Shown in pieces: positions 1-8,992 of a DNA stretch of 64,000 bases. The stretch is from an uncultured Shimia sp. (GTDB lineage Bacteria > Pseudomonadota > Alphaproteobacteria > Rhodobacterales > Rhodobacteraceae): contig NZ_CANLRL010000008.1 of the NCBI RefSeq assembly GCF_947493595.1, positions 1 to 64,000 on the forward strand, given 5' to 3'. A program made the position numbers and the translations under genes. The notes under the pieces were generated by a model, which saw nothing but the letters and a program-made list of their open reading frames with translations, did not search any database and was not told the DNA's origin. Position 1 is the stretch's first letter; each line of letters opens with the position of its first letter.

Positions 1-1082
1 GGCGCGGTGTAGAACTGGTTCACGCGGTGCTTTTCACAGACCTGCCAGAAGCGGGAGGCATCCGGATAGGTCGGCACACCTTCAAACATCAGCGTGGTGG
101 CGCCATTGGCCAGCGGGCCATAGACGATGTAGCTGTGGCCGGTAACCCAGCCCACATCGGCGGTACACCAGAAGATGTCGCCATCTTTGTAATCAAAGGT
201 GTATTGATGCGTCATGCTGGCATAGACCAGATAGCCGCCGGTGGTGTGCACCACGCCTTTGGGCTGGCCGGTGGAGCCGGAGGTATAAAGCACAAACAGC
301 GGATCTTCGGCATTCATCTCGGCGGGTTTGCAGTAGTCACCCACCTCCATGACCATCTCGTTGTAGTCATAATCACGGCCGTCAATCCAGGTGGTCTGAT
401 CACCGGTGCGCTTCACCACCAGACATTTTACAGTGTCTTTGGTGTGCAAAAGCGCGGCGTCGGTGTTGGATTTCAGTGCAGTCTTGCGGCCGCCACGCGG
501 CGCGCTGTCGGCAGTGATCACAACTTTGGCGTCACAGCCGTTGATCCGGGCGGCGAGCGCATCCGGGCTAAAGCCGGCAAACACAATCGAGTGGATCGCG
601 CCGATGCGGGCACAGGCCAGCATGGCGTAAGCGGCCTCCGGGATCATCGGCAGGTAGATGACAACACGGTCGCCTTTGCGCACGCCCATCTCTTCGAGCA
701 CATTGGCAAAGCGGCAGACACGGCGGTGCAGGTCAGCATAGGTGATCGACTGGGCCGGCTCGTTGGGATCATCCGGTTCAAAGATGATCGCGGCCTGATT
801 GCCGCGGGTTTCCAGATGGCGGTCGATACAGTTGGCGGCCACATTGAGCGTGCCGTCCTCAAACCATTTGATGTCCACATTTCCCGGCGCAAAGGAGGTG
901 TTTTTCACCTTGGTGTAGGGTTTGATCCAATCCACACGCTGGCCATGCTCGCGCCAAAACCCCTCAGGATCAGACATCGATGCGGCGTACATTTCATCGT
1001 ATTTGGCGGTATCAATATGTGCGTCTTTGGTTAGCTCTGCGGATGGCAACGAGCTGGTGGATGCATTGGTGTCCAACGACAT
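1..1082 (-). CDS. acs: Acetyl-CoA synthetase, N-terminal part (runs off the left edge)
   Basis: AMP-forming acetate:CoA ligase, a cytosolic enzyme that activates acetate through acetyl-adenylate. About 360 codons are present and the C-terminus lies outside the window. The start at 1082 is preceded by a good GGAGGA ribosome site (about 1086-1094). The N-terminus has the acetyl-CoA synthetase cap with YDEMYAAS, then [17 protein letters not shown], the [20 protein letters not shown] segment, and the AMP-binding P-loop [11 protein letters not shown] near residue 265, followed by [16 protein letters not shown]. These are hallmarks of Acs. It stands alone at the edge and is transcribed leftwards from the 1083-1450 region. 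Propionyl-CoA synthetase is the nearest alternative; the motifs fit Acs better. Confidence 0.95.
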   Translation of the reverse strand, partial: MSLDTNASTSSLPSAELTKDAHIDTAKYDEMYAASMSDPEGFWREHGQRVDWIKPYTKVKNTSFAPGNVDIKWFEDGTLNVAANCIDRHLETRGNQAAIIFEPDDPNEPAQSITYADLHRRVCRFANVLEEMGVRKGDRVVIYLPMIPEAAYAMLACARIGAIHSIVFAGFSPDALAARINGCDAKVVITADSAPRGGRKTALKSNTDAALLHTKDTVKCLVVKRTGDQTTWIDGRDYDYNEMVMEVGDYCKPAEMNAEDPLFVLYTSGSTGQPKGVVHTTGGYLVYASMTHQYTFDYKDGDIFWCTADVGWVTGHSYIVYGPLANGATTLMFEGVPTYPDASRFWQVCEKHRVNQFYTA

Positions 1083-1450
1083 GAAGGCTCCTCCCTCGGT
1101 CAATATCTCAAAAAACTCCTCACTCAAGCCAAATGGCTCAAGACCCCGAGGCCAGAATAGGGATTTGTGAAAACAAGGAAACAAAGCACGGAAATAAAAC
1201 AGAAAATCTGTAAAGATATTTCCGAACAAACCGGCTGATCTGTAAATTTTTTTGTGACGGCGAAAAGAAACCCCCTATTTCTAAGGGTTTGATTACGTTT
1301 TATTAACCACCTGAAAGGGCCAGAAATCCGCCCCGACACCCCGCGCTAGCGCTAACATTTTCATTTTCGCAGGTGTGACAATTCGTTCCGGTGTAGATGG
1401 TCACAAACAGGTCTTGCGCTAACAGAGACGACTCACAGCAAAGCTCCCGG
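1083..1450. other. Intergenic region between acs and the porin gene
   Basis: No convincing gene. It must hold the acs promoter and the 3' end of the leftward porin operon. The part near 1160-1310 is AT-rich. A palindromic operator-like site at 1345-1356 is listed separately, and a related half-site, TTGCGCTAAC, lies at about 1414-1423. I see no clear intrinsic terminator for the porin. Confidence 0.5.
1345..1356. promoter_or_regulatory. LacI-type operator-like palindrome
   Basis: GCTAGCGCTAAC is a near-perfect 12-bp palindrome around TAGCGCTA, the form seen in many LacI-family operators of proteobacterial sugar genes. It is about 260 bp upstream of acs and downstream of an OprB-type porin. 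No LacI-family gene is present in the window, so any regulator is unknown. Chance occurrence is possible. Confidence 0.25.
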
Positions 1451-2647
1451 TCAGAAAACCAAACGTGTGCGCAACCCCAGCACCGTCACGGTGCCCAGCC
1501 CCGGATTGCCCAATGGGCTGTCGATAACTTGAATGGAAGGTGTGATCTGCAACCCTGAAGAAACCGTGAACCGGTAGAACAGCTCCGCCGTAAACTGTGT
1601 CTGGGTCGAGGTTGCGCTCTCCGCCCAATTGAGCCCAAGCCCGGCAGCATCGGTGTTGCGTCCGTAGTAAGCCAAACCGGTGGACAACGAACGCTTGTAC
1701 AGCCCCGTGCCTTGATCCGCGACACCGGCGCGCAGGAATGGCAACCACTTATTGTCCACAAACCAAGCCGCAGAGAAGCTGGCGCCATAGTCCTCCGCCC
1801 GGCTCTTGCTGGCATCTCCGTCAATATGCCAGAGCGTCATATGCACGTTGTCAAAATAGATCCGGTCCCGCGCACTGGTGACACCCAACTCGAGGCTTTT
1901 GAACAGCTTGCCGTGGTCAAACACATCAAATCCCGGATCAGACGGGTCCGCATTGGCATCGGCCACACTGCCCACCGCGTAAACCGTATCCCCAAGCCAC
2001 ACACCGCCAGCCAAGCCCAAGCCAGGGTTTGGCGCATTGATGGTGGGATTGGTGTTAAACGACAGATTCTGGAATGCTGAATAGGGGCTCACCGCACCGT
2101 AGATGTCCAAGAAGTCCGTCACATCAATTTGTCCAGCCTGGAAACTCCAGCCGCCTTCCGGCGCGCGCTGGGTCCAGAACAGATTGGTCAAAAGCGTGCC
2201 GTTGTCATTAAACGCGGTGCCAGGCATAAACGTTGCCCCCGCCGCAAAGCCAAGGTTCTGCGGCGCCACATCAGTATAGGCGTGCCGGTGCTCCAACTTG
2301 AACGTCAGGCTGCCATTCTCGGTGGCCGCCCAATTGCCATAGAACCGGAACATGCCACCGGCCGCGCTGTCCTCCGCCACATCCATGTTGCTCCATTGGC
2401 CCAGCGCGAGATAGTCAAAGTTGAACTTGAAGCCGCTCTCCGCAAGCCCATCTTTCCGGGCAAACCACCCAGGTGCCACATTGCGAGGGAAGTCTGACCG
2501 CAGCTGTGGATCGGTCAGCCCGTCACCCGGCTGCAAATCTGCTGCCACGGAAGAAGGCCCAGACAGACCACCTGATTGAGCCCTGGCGTAACCGCCAAAC
2601 GCCGCCGCACCCATCAACCCCATCAATATGTATTTATAGATCGTCAT
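1451..2647 (-). CDS. OprB-family outer-membrane porin
   Basis: 398-residue beta-barrel protein with a signal peptide ending near residue 23 (cleavage after YARA) and a C-terminal aromatic residue (LVF) typical of barrel proteins. The body resembles the carbohydrate-selective porin OprB family: an early GLTDPQLRSDFP segment, FDYLALGQWSN, alternating strands such as GSLTFKLEHRHAY, a QAGQIDVTDFLDIYG region and repeated Gly/aromatic strands. The family usually moves sugars or other small solutes across the outer membrane. It is the last gene of an apparent operon with the barrel protein 18 bp upstream and the exported amidohydrolase before that. The substrate cannot be told from the sequence. Confidence 0.75.
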   Translation of the reverse strand: MTIYKYILMGLMGAAAFGGYARAQSGGLSGPSSVAADLQPGDGLTDPQLRSDFPRNVAPGWFARKDGLAESGFKFNFDYLALGQWSNMDVAEDSAAGGMFRFYGNWAATENGSLTFKLEHRHAYTDVAPQNLGFAAGATFMPGTAFNDNGTLLTNLFWTQRAPEGGWSFQAGQIDVTDFLDIYGAVSPYSAFQNLSFNTNPTINAPNPGLGLAGGVWLGDTVYAVGSVADANADPSDPGFDVFDHGKLFKSLELGVTSARDRIYFDNVHMTLWHIDGDASKSRAEDYGASFSAAWFVDNKWLPFLRAGVADQGTGLYKRSLSTGLAYYGRNTDAAGLGLNWAESATSTQTQFTAELFYRFTVSSGLQITPSIQVIDSPLGNPGLGTVTVLGLRTRLVF

Positions 2648-2665
2648 TCTGGCCTCCGAATAGGC

Positions 2666-3538
2666 TTAGCGTATAGGTGCAAGGGCAGCGGCACGCGTTG
2701 CCGCATCTACCGGTACGGGCGGCGTTCTCTGAAATGGATTTTTGACAACTGGACTAAAGGTAAAGGTGTAAGTCCATTCTTCGGCAAAAACGTCTGGTCG
2801 TACCGCATTGTACTCAGCCGAAAAATTTAACTTCACCAGTTGCTCACCAATCGCAGTTGTTTTTGAAAGGGACAGCTGCACCGGCACGGTCCAGGCATCG
2901 CCATCTGGGGCATTCCAATCGTAGCTCATGGTTGGTCCTGTGCCGATCAACCAGCCTTCACCAAGGCTGTAGAACAGGAAATACTGCAATGATGTGATAG
3001 AGGTATCCGGCCCGCTGCCACCCACTTTTTCATTGTGAAACGGAAACAGCCCCCAAACTCCCCAATCGGCAGTTCGCACAGCCAAGGCGCTCGGGCCCAG
3101 CAACCAATTGTCAGATGAAGCCGCGCTTCCTGTCGGCATCGACCCGACGACCCCAGCACCAAATGTCCACCCATCGCCACTCCAAGAGTAAAGCAGATCA
3201 TAAGGGACATCGCCCCAAGAATTTCGTTGCGATATGCCGCCACCACTCACGCTTGGCTGATCCCATGCATAGCTGAAAGCCGGGCGGAAAATCAGGTTAT
3301 TGCCATTTGGGAGGATAAACGGCAGCACAGGCTGAAACGTCAGGGTTGTGCTGCTCTGATCACCCGCGCCTGCCAAAGATCCGTCAAAACTGCGATACTC
3401 CAGTTTGAAATTCAAAGTCGCATTTGCGGCTCCAGGATTGGAAAGCTCCTTGGCCAGATCGTCGATATTTGGCCCGACCTGCGCCAAGAGGGGCGCGCCT
3501 GCAAAACACCCGATCAAAGCCAGAATTGGAAACCGCAT
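2666..3538 (-). CDS. Predicted outer-membrane beta-barrel protein
   Basis: 290-residue exported protein: signal peptide of about 19 residues (cleavage near GAPLLA), then a segment DDLAKELSNPGAA followed by amphipathic strands (LNFKLEYRSF, STTLTFQPVLPF, LIFRPAFSYAW, LVKLNFSAEYN). It resembles the barrel family often mis-annotated as neuromedin U or transporter, which begins with a similar L-A-K-x-L-x-N-P-x-A motif. Role unknown; it probably works with the porin just downstream (18 bp) and the amidohydrolase upstream (75 bp). The C-terminus does not end in the classic aromatic residue, so assembly details are uncertain. Confidence 0.65.
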   Translation of the reverse strand: MRFPILALIGCFAGAPLLAQVGPNIDDLAKELSNPGAANATLNFKLEYRSFDGSLAGAGDQSSTTLTFQPVLPFILPNGNNLIFRPAFSYAWDQPSVSGGGISQRNSWGDVPYDLLYSWSGDGWTFGAGVVGSMPTGSAASSDNWLLGPSALAVRTADWGVWGLFPFHNEKVGGSGPDTSITSLQYFLFYSLGEGWLIGTGPTMSYDWNAPDGDAWTVPVQLSLSKTTAIGEQLVKLNFSAEYNAVRPDVFAEEWTYTFTFSPVVKNPFQRTPPVPVDAATRAAALAPIR

Positions 3539-3613
3539 ATGCTGTGCTCCACGTCCAGAGAGTTGCGAGGATAAGCCGATAGGACGGAGCCAACAGACAC
3601 CGCCCTAACAGGT

Positions 3614-4999
3614 TTAATTCAGCGTGTTTTTATAGATCACGCCGTCTTTCATGATAATGCGCAATGTTTCTGGGCTGTCTGGTCGCGGGTCCGCGCCAAA
3701 CCACTTGTCGCCGGTCCCAACCACAGAGAAGTCTTCCAAAGGATTACCGTCAATCAGCAGGATATCTGCATAGGCGCCCTCTTCGATCACACCCAGCTTG
3801 CCGGCAGTGTAAGGGTTGGTGAAATCACCAGACAGTCCAACCAATTCGCCACCAACCGAAGTCAGCGTTACCAGTGACGCATAAGGTCCAAAGAAGTCGT
3901 TGTTCAGATTCTTCTCATAAGCAATTTGAATGTTACAGGCGGCCACCGAGCCCACACAATCGGTTTGGAACGCACGCTTAACGGGACATTCCTGCATGTT
4001 GGGAATGTAGTTGGCAAAGGTGGCAGAGGCCGACTTTGCCTTGGCCAGGCTACTTGGCACGCTGGCAACAGCCGGAATCTCCAACAGACCTGGATCAAAA
4101 GCCGTCAAGTTGGTGGTGATAAACGCGCCTTTGGCATTCATCACTTCGGCAATCTCGCAGTCAAAAGAGAACCCGTGCTCAATCGACATCACGCCAGCTT
4201 CCAATGCACTCAAGATCGCCTCTTTGCGATAGGAATGTGCCATGACGTAGCTGCCGTATTCCTCTGCCACCTGCACGGCCGCTTCTATCTCCTCGGTTGA
4301 CCCAGCCAGCAGCTGCCAGGGGTCAAACGCCGAGACTACGCCGCCTGATTGCATGTATTTGAGTTGAGTTGCCCCCATGCGAAAGTTATTGCGGCCAAAC
4401 TTTTGAACATCCGCTGCGCTGTCCGCTTCCTGCGCCATATTCAAGCGTCCCATATTGGTCGACGACCCTGGAGGGGCTGTGAAGTTCGCAAAATCCGCAT
4501 GGCCGCCACGGGTGCCAATAAACGCCGCCGAAGGATAATATCTAGGGCCAAGGATTTGTCCGCTGTCAATCGCACGCCGCAAGCCAGCATTGCCACCACC
4601 CGCATCACGCACTGTGGTAAACCCCTGCATCAGATACATCTCTGCCATCAGTGTCCCGTGGATGGCAAAATCTTCCCACGTGGTATTCGCTTCCATCGAA
4701 GGTAGACTTGGCCCCATCAGCATCAAGTGAGCGTGGGCTTCCACGAACCCCGGCGTCAGCGTACGTCCGCCACCATCAATCACTGTGGCATCCGGTGCAT
4801 CAATTGCCTCGGCACTCACAGCTTTGATTAGGTTGCCTTCAACCAGTACCGACGCGTTTTCAATCCGCGCCTCGTTCACGCCATCAAAAACATGCACATT
4901 GGTGAAAAGTGTCTGTGACACAGCATCTTGTGCCGCAAGAGAGGTACCAAAAACCCCGACAACAGCAGACATGAGTCCTGAGAAAATCCGGTTTGACAT
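3614..4999 (-). CDS. Exported metal-dependent amidohydrolase
   Basis: 461 residues from the start at 4999, chosen because AGGGAG lies 7 nt upstream and a signal peptide follows directly (MSNRIFSG...SLAAQDA). An upstream in-frame ATG at 5089 would bury the signal peptide. Amidohydrolase-superfamily hallmarks: HAH metal motif at residues 89-91 after LTPGFVEA, a later AHSYRKEAI histidine, SIEHGFSFD, and the closing GLSGDFTNPYTAGKLGV with the catalytic-type Asp, then the small beta-sandwich domain. Closest in style to imidazolonepropionase-like or prolidase-type secreted amidohydrolases. It probably acts in the periplasm on an amide or cyclic amide. First gene of the operon with the two outer-membrane barrels, divergent from the AraC regulator at 5157. 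Confidence 0.85.
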   Translation of the reverse strand: MSNRIFSGLMSAVVGVFGTSLAAQDAVSQTLFTNVHVFDGVNEARIENASVLVEGNLIKAVSAEAIDAPDATVIDGGGRTLTPGFVEAHAHLMLMGPSLPSMEANTTWEDFAIHGTLMAEMYLMQGFTTVRDAGGGNAGLRRAIDSGQILGPRYYPSAAFIGTRGGHADFANFTAPPGSSTNMGRLNMAQEADSAADVQKFGRNNFRMGATQLKYMQSGGVVSAFDPWQLLAGSTEEIEAAVQVAEEYGSYVMAHSYRKEAILSALEAGVMSIEHGFSFDCEIAEVMNAKGAFITTNLTAFDPGLLEIPAVASVPSSLAKAKSASATFANYIPNMQECPVKRAFQTDCVGSVAACNIQIAYEKNLNNDFFGPYASLVTLTSVGGELVGLSGDFTNPYTAGKLGVIEEGAYADILLIDGNPLEDFSVVGTGDKWFGADPRPDSPETLRIIMKDGVIYKNTLN

Positions 5000-5156
5000 A
5001 ATCGCGCTCCCTAAAGAAATATCCTCAATTCTACTTCTACGTGTCGCAAGAAACAGGCCACTTTCGATCTCTTTTTGCCAAACAGTCAAAAAAAATGGCC
5101 GACACCTGCATCAAACTGGCCTAAAAGTGACAGTGTAACAACCTGGACGTCACCCA

Positions 5157-6161
5157 ATGCCAACCAAACATGACGGCTTTATCAAGGCCCAACTTCTGCG
5201 CCCTTTTGTGGACCTCGCCATGGCGCGGGGCTGTAATGTCGACGCCGCCTTAAAGCTCTATGGGTTGACCAAAACTGACTTGCGAGATCCTGAAAAAGCC
5301 GTGCATGCAGAAATCATTTACGGCCTCACTAACACGCTTGCAGAAAAGGCCAAAGACCCGCACCTCGGCTACCATGTTGCGGACACCTTTGACATGAAAA
5401 CGTGGCTTCCCACTCAGGATGCCTTTGAAAATGCGCGTACTATTGGCGACTATTACACCCGGTTTCTGCTAAACGTCCCGCAACAAGCGAGTTCGGTGCG
5501 CCATACATTGACGGTCACCGCACCCCGCGCGACATATGCGGTTACACGCACGGTGCAGACGCACCAAAGGCCGGTTCAGGTAGAAGGTTTTGGTATGGGG
5601 TTGCACATCCGCACCTTGCGACATTTGTCTCACGCGCATTGGCAAGCCGATTTGGTGCAATTGGAAACGCCCTTCCCGGAGGCGCTTCCCAAAATGCCAA
5701 CAGGCGTTAACATCAAACATTCCAATGTGTCAGGTCTCTCACTCACCTTCCCAAGCAGCTGGCTTACCCTGCCTGTTCAGCCTCAAGACAGTCGCCCCAA
5801 TCGCCCCAGCACCTCTGTGGCATCAGCCTCGCGAGATATCTCCATCATCAGCACCCTGCGCACTGCCGCACGCCCCCTATTGGACGACCGCACCCTCACC
5901 GAACAAGACTTTGCAGACGCATTGGGTTTGTCCCCGCCCCGCCTCAAAGCCTCGCTGCGGCTGCAAAACACAACCCTGCCTCGGGAGCTGAAACGTCTAC
6001 GCATTGATGTTGCCAAAGAGATGTTTAGGGAGGCGACCTATTCGGTCGCCACCGTCGCACAGGCGTTAGGATATTCAGATCAGTCCCATTTCTCCCGCTT
6101 TTTTCGCTCTCAAACGGGCCAATCCCCGCGGGAATACCGCGCAACCCTGAACCAAAACTAA
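5157..6161 (+). CDS. AraC-family transcriptional regulator (arabinose-binding-like N-terminal domain)
   Basis: 334 residues. The N-terminal half (about 10-200) has the pattern of the PF12625-type sensor domain (LRPFVDLAMARGCNVDAALKLYGL, DPHLGYHVADTFD). The C-terminal 100 residues are an AraC double HTH ending SVATVAQALGYSDQSHFSRFFRSQTGQSPREYR, which is diagnostic. It faces away from the amidohydrolase/porin operon across 157 bp, so it is the likely regulator of that operon; the ligand may be the transported compound (inference). The start lacks a strong ribosome site; a later start would cut into the conserved domain. Confidence 0.9.
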   Translation: MPTKHDGFIKAQLLRPFVDLAMARGCNVDAALKLYGLTKTDLRDPEKAVHAEIIYGLTNTLAEKAKDPHLGYHVADTFDMKTWLPTQDAFENARTIGDYYTRFLLNVPQQASSVRHTLTVTAPRATYAVTRTVQTHQRPVQVEGFGMGLHIRTLRHLSHAHWQADLVQLETPFPEALPKMPTGVNIKHSNVSGLSLTFPSSWLTLPVQPQDSRPNRPSTSVASASRDISIISTLRTAARPLLDDRTLTEQDFADALGLSPPRLKASLRLQNTTLPRELKRLRIDVAKEMFREATYSVATVAQALGYSDQSHFSRFFRSQTGQSPREYRATLNQN

Positions 6162-6339
6162 CGGGCTGAATCTTAAATCCAGTCGCAAACCGTGCTCCGG
6201 CAACCCCACATCCAGTTGCAATTACCCCTCAAATGGTTTCTGGATTTGACCATTACGCGCCACTCAGGCAATTAAACATAAATCGCATTTTGTGCAGGCT
6301 GACGACCGCCGCACCACCTACAGAAGACAGAAAGACACA

Positions 6340-7653
6340 ATGGAACAGTCTATCCCTCTGACGCATCTCCCCAACAACACGCTCTATGGTGAGGGTGACG
6401 TGTTTGTCCTCTTTGGTGAGCTGTTTGGACGCGGCTACGCCACAGGCCTGATCGACGCCGCCAAAGCGGCCGGAATGACCATTGTTGGCATCACCGTTGG
6501 CCGCCGTGAAGACGATGGCGCCCTGCGCGCCCTGACCGACGAGGAACTGGCCCAGGCGGAAGACAACCTTGGCGGCAAGATCATCAACATTCCACTGATG
6601 GCCGGCTTTGACATGGACGCGCCAGAAGGTGGTGACACCCCAACCGACATGCTCAAAGAGATGACGCTGGACAACTGGCAAGAGTTCAAACTCGACTGGG
6701 ACAAAGTTGACGCCTGCCGCGAGACCGGCACGGCCCGTTTCACTGGAGCGCTGAAAGAGGTCATGGGTGCCCTTGCTGCACACATTCCTGCTGGAAAAAA
6801 CGTGCACTTCGCCCACACTATGGCGGGTGGCATCCCTCGCGCGAAGGCTTTCTTGGCAATTGCCAACCGTATCTACAAAGGCCGCGGCGCACGTCACATG
6901 TCGTCTCAGGCCCTACTGGACGCCGACCTGGGCAAGCTGATCCTGCAGAACTTTGACGAGGTCACAGCCAACAGCTTTGGCCACCTGCTGGAACACAGCG
7001 CAGAGCTGCGCGGTAAAATCGAAGCAGACGGCGGGCAGGTTCGGTACTCCGCCTACGGCTACCATGGCACGCGTGTGCTGATCGATGGCGAATACCGTTG
7101 GCAGACTTACACCAGCTACACCCAGGGCTACGCAAAAATGCGTCTGGAACAGTTTGCCCAGGACGCCTGGAACAACGGCGTGAAAGCCACTGTCTACAAC
7201 TGCCCGGAAATCCGCACCAATTCATCCGATGTGTTTGCTGGTATCGAGCTGTCCTTGCTGCCCCTACTGGAAGCTTTGCGCCATGAAGGTGGTGGTGCAT
7301 GGGTCGATGCACTTTGGGCGGAATGCCAGGGCCTGCTGAAAGACGATGTGTCCCTCGAAAGCGTGCTGACGACTGTACAGGACTACCAGCAGAGTGACGC
7401 AATGCAGCCGTTCTACAACTTCACCGCTTGGCCGATGAACAACTCCGCCGATCAGGTCGACATGACCGTCGGCACCTCTCAGGATATCGTAGCCCTGCAC
7501 AGCAATCGTAAGGAGCTGGTCAGTGACGTGCTCAGCCAGCACGTGGTGAACGCAACCGGTGCGCTGATTTTTGGGTCCGCAGGCAACCCAGACGGTCCAG
7601 TGCTGTGGCTCGATCACGACATGGTTGCCCAGCACCTGATCAAATCAAGCTAA
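6340..7653 (+). CDS. Reductase-like protein, possibly FabMG-type enoyl-ACP reductase
   Basis: 437-residue cytosolic protein from the ATG at 6340 (AGAAAGACACA upstream; the ORF extends 16 codons further upstream without a good site). It opens with a Rossmann-like stretch GDVFVLFGELFGRGYATGL...GMTIVGITVGRREDDGAL, then a helical segment with conserved-looking HFAHTMAGGIPRAK and YSAYGYHGTRVLI. No signal peptide or membrane segment. From memory it resembles proteins named enoyl-ACP reductase FabMG family in Rhodobacterales; I cannot confirm this without a search. A strong terminator follows at 7675, so it is monocistronic. Lysine codons aside, codon use looks like its neighbours. Confidence 0.5.
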   Translation: MEQSIPLTHLPNNTLYGEGDVFVLFGELFGRGYATGLIDAAKAAGMTIVGITVGRREDDGALRALTDEELAQAEDNLGGKIINIPLMAGFDMDAPEGGDTPTDMLKEMTLDNWQEFKLDWDKVDACRETGTARFTGALKEVMGALAAHIPAGKNVHFAHTMAGGIPRAKAFLAIANRIYKGRGARHMSSQALLDADLGKLILQNFDEVTANSFGHLLEHSAELRGKIEADGGQVRYSAYGYHGTRVLIDGEYRWQTYTSYTQGYAKMRLEQFAQDAWNNGVKATVYNCPEIRTNSSDVFAGIELSLLPLLEALRHEGGGAWVDALWAECQGLLKDDVSLESVLTTVQDYQQSDAMQPFYNFTAWPMNNSADQVDMTVGTSQDIVALHSNRKELVSDVLSQHVVNATGALIFGSAGNPDGPVLWLDHDMVAQHLIKSS

Positions 7654-7674
7654 ACGCATAGACACCAACGCTTC

Positions 7675-7710
7675 AAAAGCCCCGGTCACAGCACCGGGGC
7701 TTTTTCTTTT
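7675..7710 (+). terminator. Rho-independent terminator
   Basis: A perfect 12-bp stem, AAAAGCCCCGGT paired with ACCGGGGCTTTT around a short loop, followed by TTTTCTTTT. It sits 21 bp after the stop of the reductase-like gene. Confidence 0.9.
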
Positions 7711-7877
7711 CTCACAACGCCTTAGCATACAGAAAATTTTGAAACGCACGATCAAGGTTAACCCTTGTGTATGTTAACCAACGGGCCCGACGGCGCTTCC
7801 GGACATCTCGCAGAAAAGGTAATTCAAATTATTACCAAATGATTAACGACTGCACTGCGCGGAACGAGGGCCTGAGT

Positions 7878-8375
7878 ATGAAAAAAGAGATTGCACAAGC
7901 CTACAAGATCTTGGGCGTGTCTCCTGAAGTCAGCGACAAAGAGATGCGGACAGCGTGGCGCAAGTTGGTGCGCAGCTATCATCCTGACTTGGCACGCTCC
8001 GACCCGGAAGAGGCGTCGCGGCGCATGGGTGAAATCAATGCAGCCTATGACGCTGTTGCACATCACCGCTTAAAAAAAGCTGAGCAGCCAAGACCCAAGC
8101 GCCGCCGCCACCCACGCCAGCAGACCGCTCAAACAACCAAAAATGCGCGTCCTGATGCCCAGCGCGCCCGAACAGGCCATACCCGCACGGCCAACAGCGC
8201 CACACGCAAAGCAAAGCCATCTCAAACCGCGCCAAACGCCCCGCTCCTCAAGCGCCGCACCTACCGCAGCCCGCAGGAGCAACGCTTGATCGACGCTGCC
8301 TGCGCTGTCTTTGAGGAAACCCGCCGCAACCTCAGCGCCGCCTCGCGCCAACCAGCCTTCTCTACATGCCGCTAG
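7878..8375 (+). CDS. J-domain (DnaJ-like) protein
   Basis: 165 residues from the ATG at 7878, preceded by GAGGG at suitable spacing; longer in-frame starts lack this. Residues 5-60 form a J-domain with the diagnostic HPD at 35-37 (RSYHPDL) and flanking helices (AYKILGVSPEVSDKEMRTAWRKLV). The rest is basic and low in complexity (Arg/Lys/Pro/Thr/Ala-rich, residues 65-140) and probably disordered. The J-domain stimulates DnaK ATPase; the tail could bind a client or nucleic acid, but nothing shows which. It lacks the Gly/Phe and zinc domains of DnaJ, so it is a type III J-protein. Confidence 0.85.
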   Translation: MKKEIAQAYKILGVSPEVSDKEMRTAWRKLVRSYHPDLARSDPEEASRRMGEINAAYDAVAHHRLKKAEQPRPKRRRHPRQQTAQTTKNARPDAQRARTGHTRTANSATRKAKPSQTAPNAPLLKRRTYRSPQEQRLIDAACAVFEETRRNLSAASRQPAFSTCR

Positions 8376-8412
8376 GGCGCCTCACGGTCATAAAGCGTCG
8401 CATATACTGCCC

Positions 8413-8870
8413 ATGAATTTGCAGAAACCAAACGACAACTGCCATGTAGGGCAGCTTATCTCGGCCGTGTCCGGTCGGTAGAAGCTGATGATCTTGTTCT
8501 GGCTTGGGCGGGGCCGTGCCGGTTCAATCAGCGACAGCTGCTTCTCTGGGAAGTCACACATCGCATTCACACACACCAGCTGGCAGAGTTGCTGGAGGCC
8601 GGTTTTGTGCATTGCGAGGATTTTCAAACCATCCCACCGCATGTGGAATACAGCCTCACGCCCTTGGATCAAAGCTTGATACCATTGTTGGAGGCGATGC
8701 ATGGCTGGGCCGTCAAAAATGCCGGTGGCCGCCGAGTAAACGACAAGAACAAAGCATCGAGCGCGCGGTTCTCCAGCCGATCCTGTCCTGTGACGCGGCG
8801 ACCAGGTTTGGCTCTCATCCGTGTTTGCGCACGCCGTCTTTCTGAAATCTTGCCTCCGGCAGGCAATTGA
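8413..8870 (+). pseudogene. Decayed HxlR-family regulator (nonsense codon plus frameshift)
   Basis: Frame 1 from the ATG at 8413 reads NCHVGQLISAVSGR, a TAG at 8479-8481 exactly where HxlR proteins have the Trp of GRWKLLIL, then KLMILFWLGRG. Around 8515-8525 the homology moves to another frame, reading GPCRFN..., THRIHTHQLAELLEAGFVH, then PPHVEYSLTPLDQSL and LLEAMHGW, the core of the HxlR winged helix. Recognisable homology ends near 8745; the open frame stops at 8870. With a nonsense change and a frameshift it cannot make a full protein. HxlR regulators usually sense redox or aldehyde stress and sit next to their targets; no obvious target remains. Confidence 0.75.
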
Positions 8871-8992
8871 TTGCCACCAGATCGTGATCACCCCTTCCTT
8901 CCACTTGATCATTGTCTAAGTTATCACAATCAAGTTTCAGTGGGTGTAGACAGTCCGTCGCGGACTGCCCATCCTGTCGTAAAGGAATTGGC

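Noticed and set aside
27-1034. 335-codon open frame on the plus strand
   Set aside because: It is the reverse of acetyl-CoA synthetase, whose motifs and ribosome site on the minus strand are clear.
7710-7877. tRNA or small RNA gene after the terminator
   Set aside because: No cloverleaf or conserved T-arm seen in the 167-bp gap.
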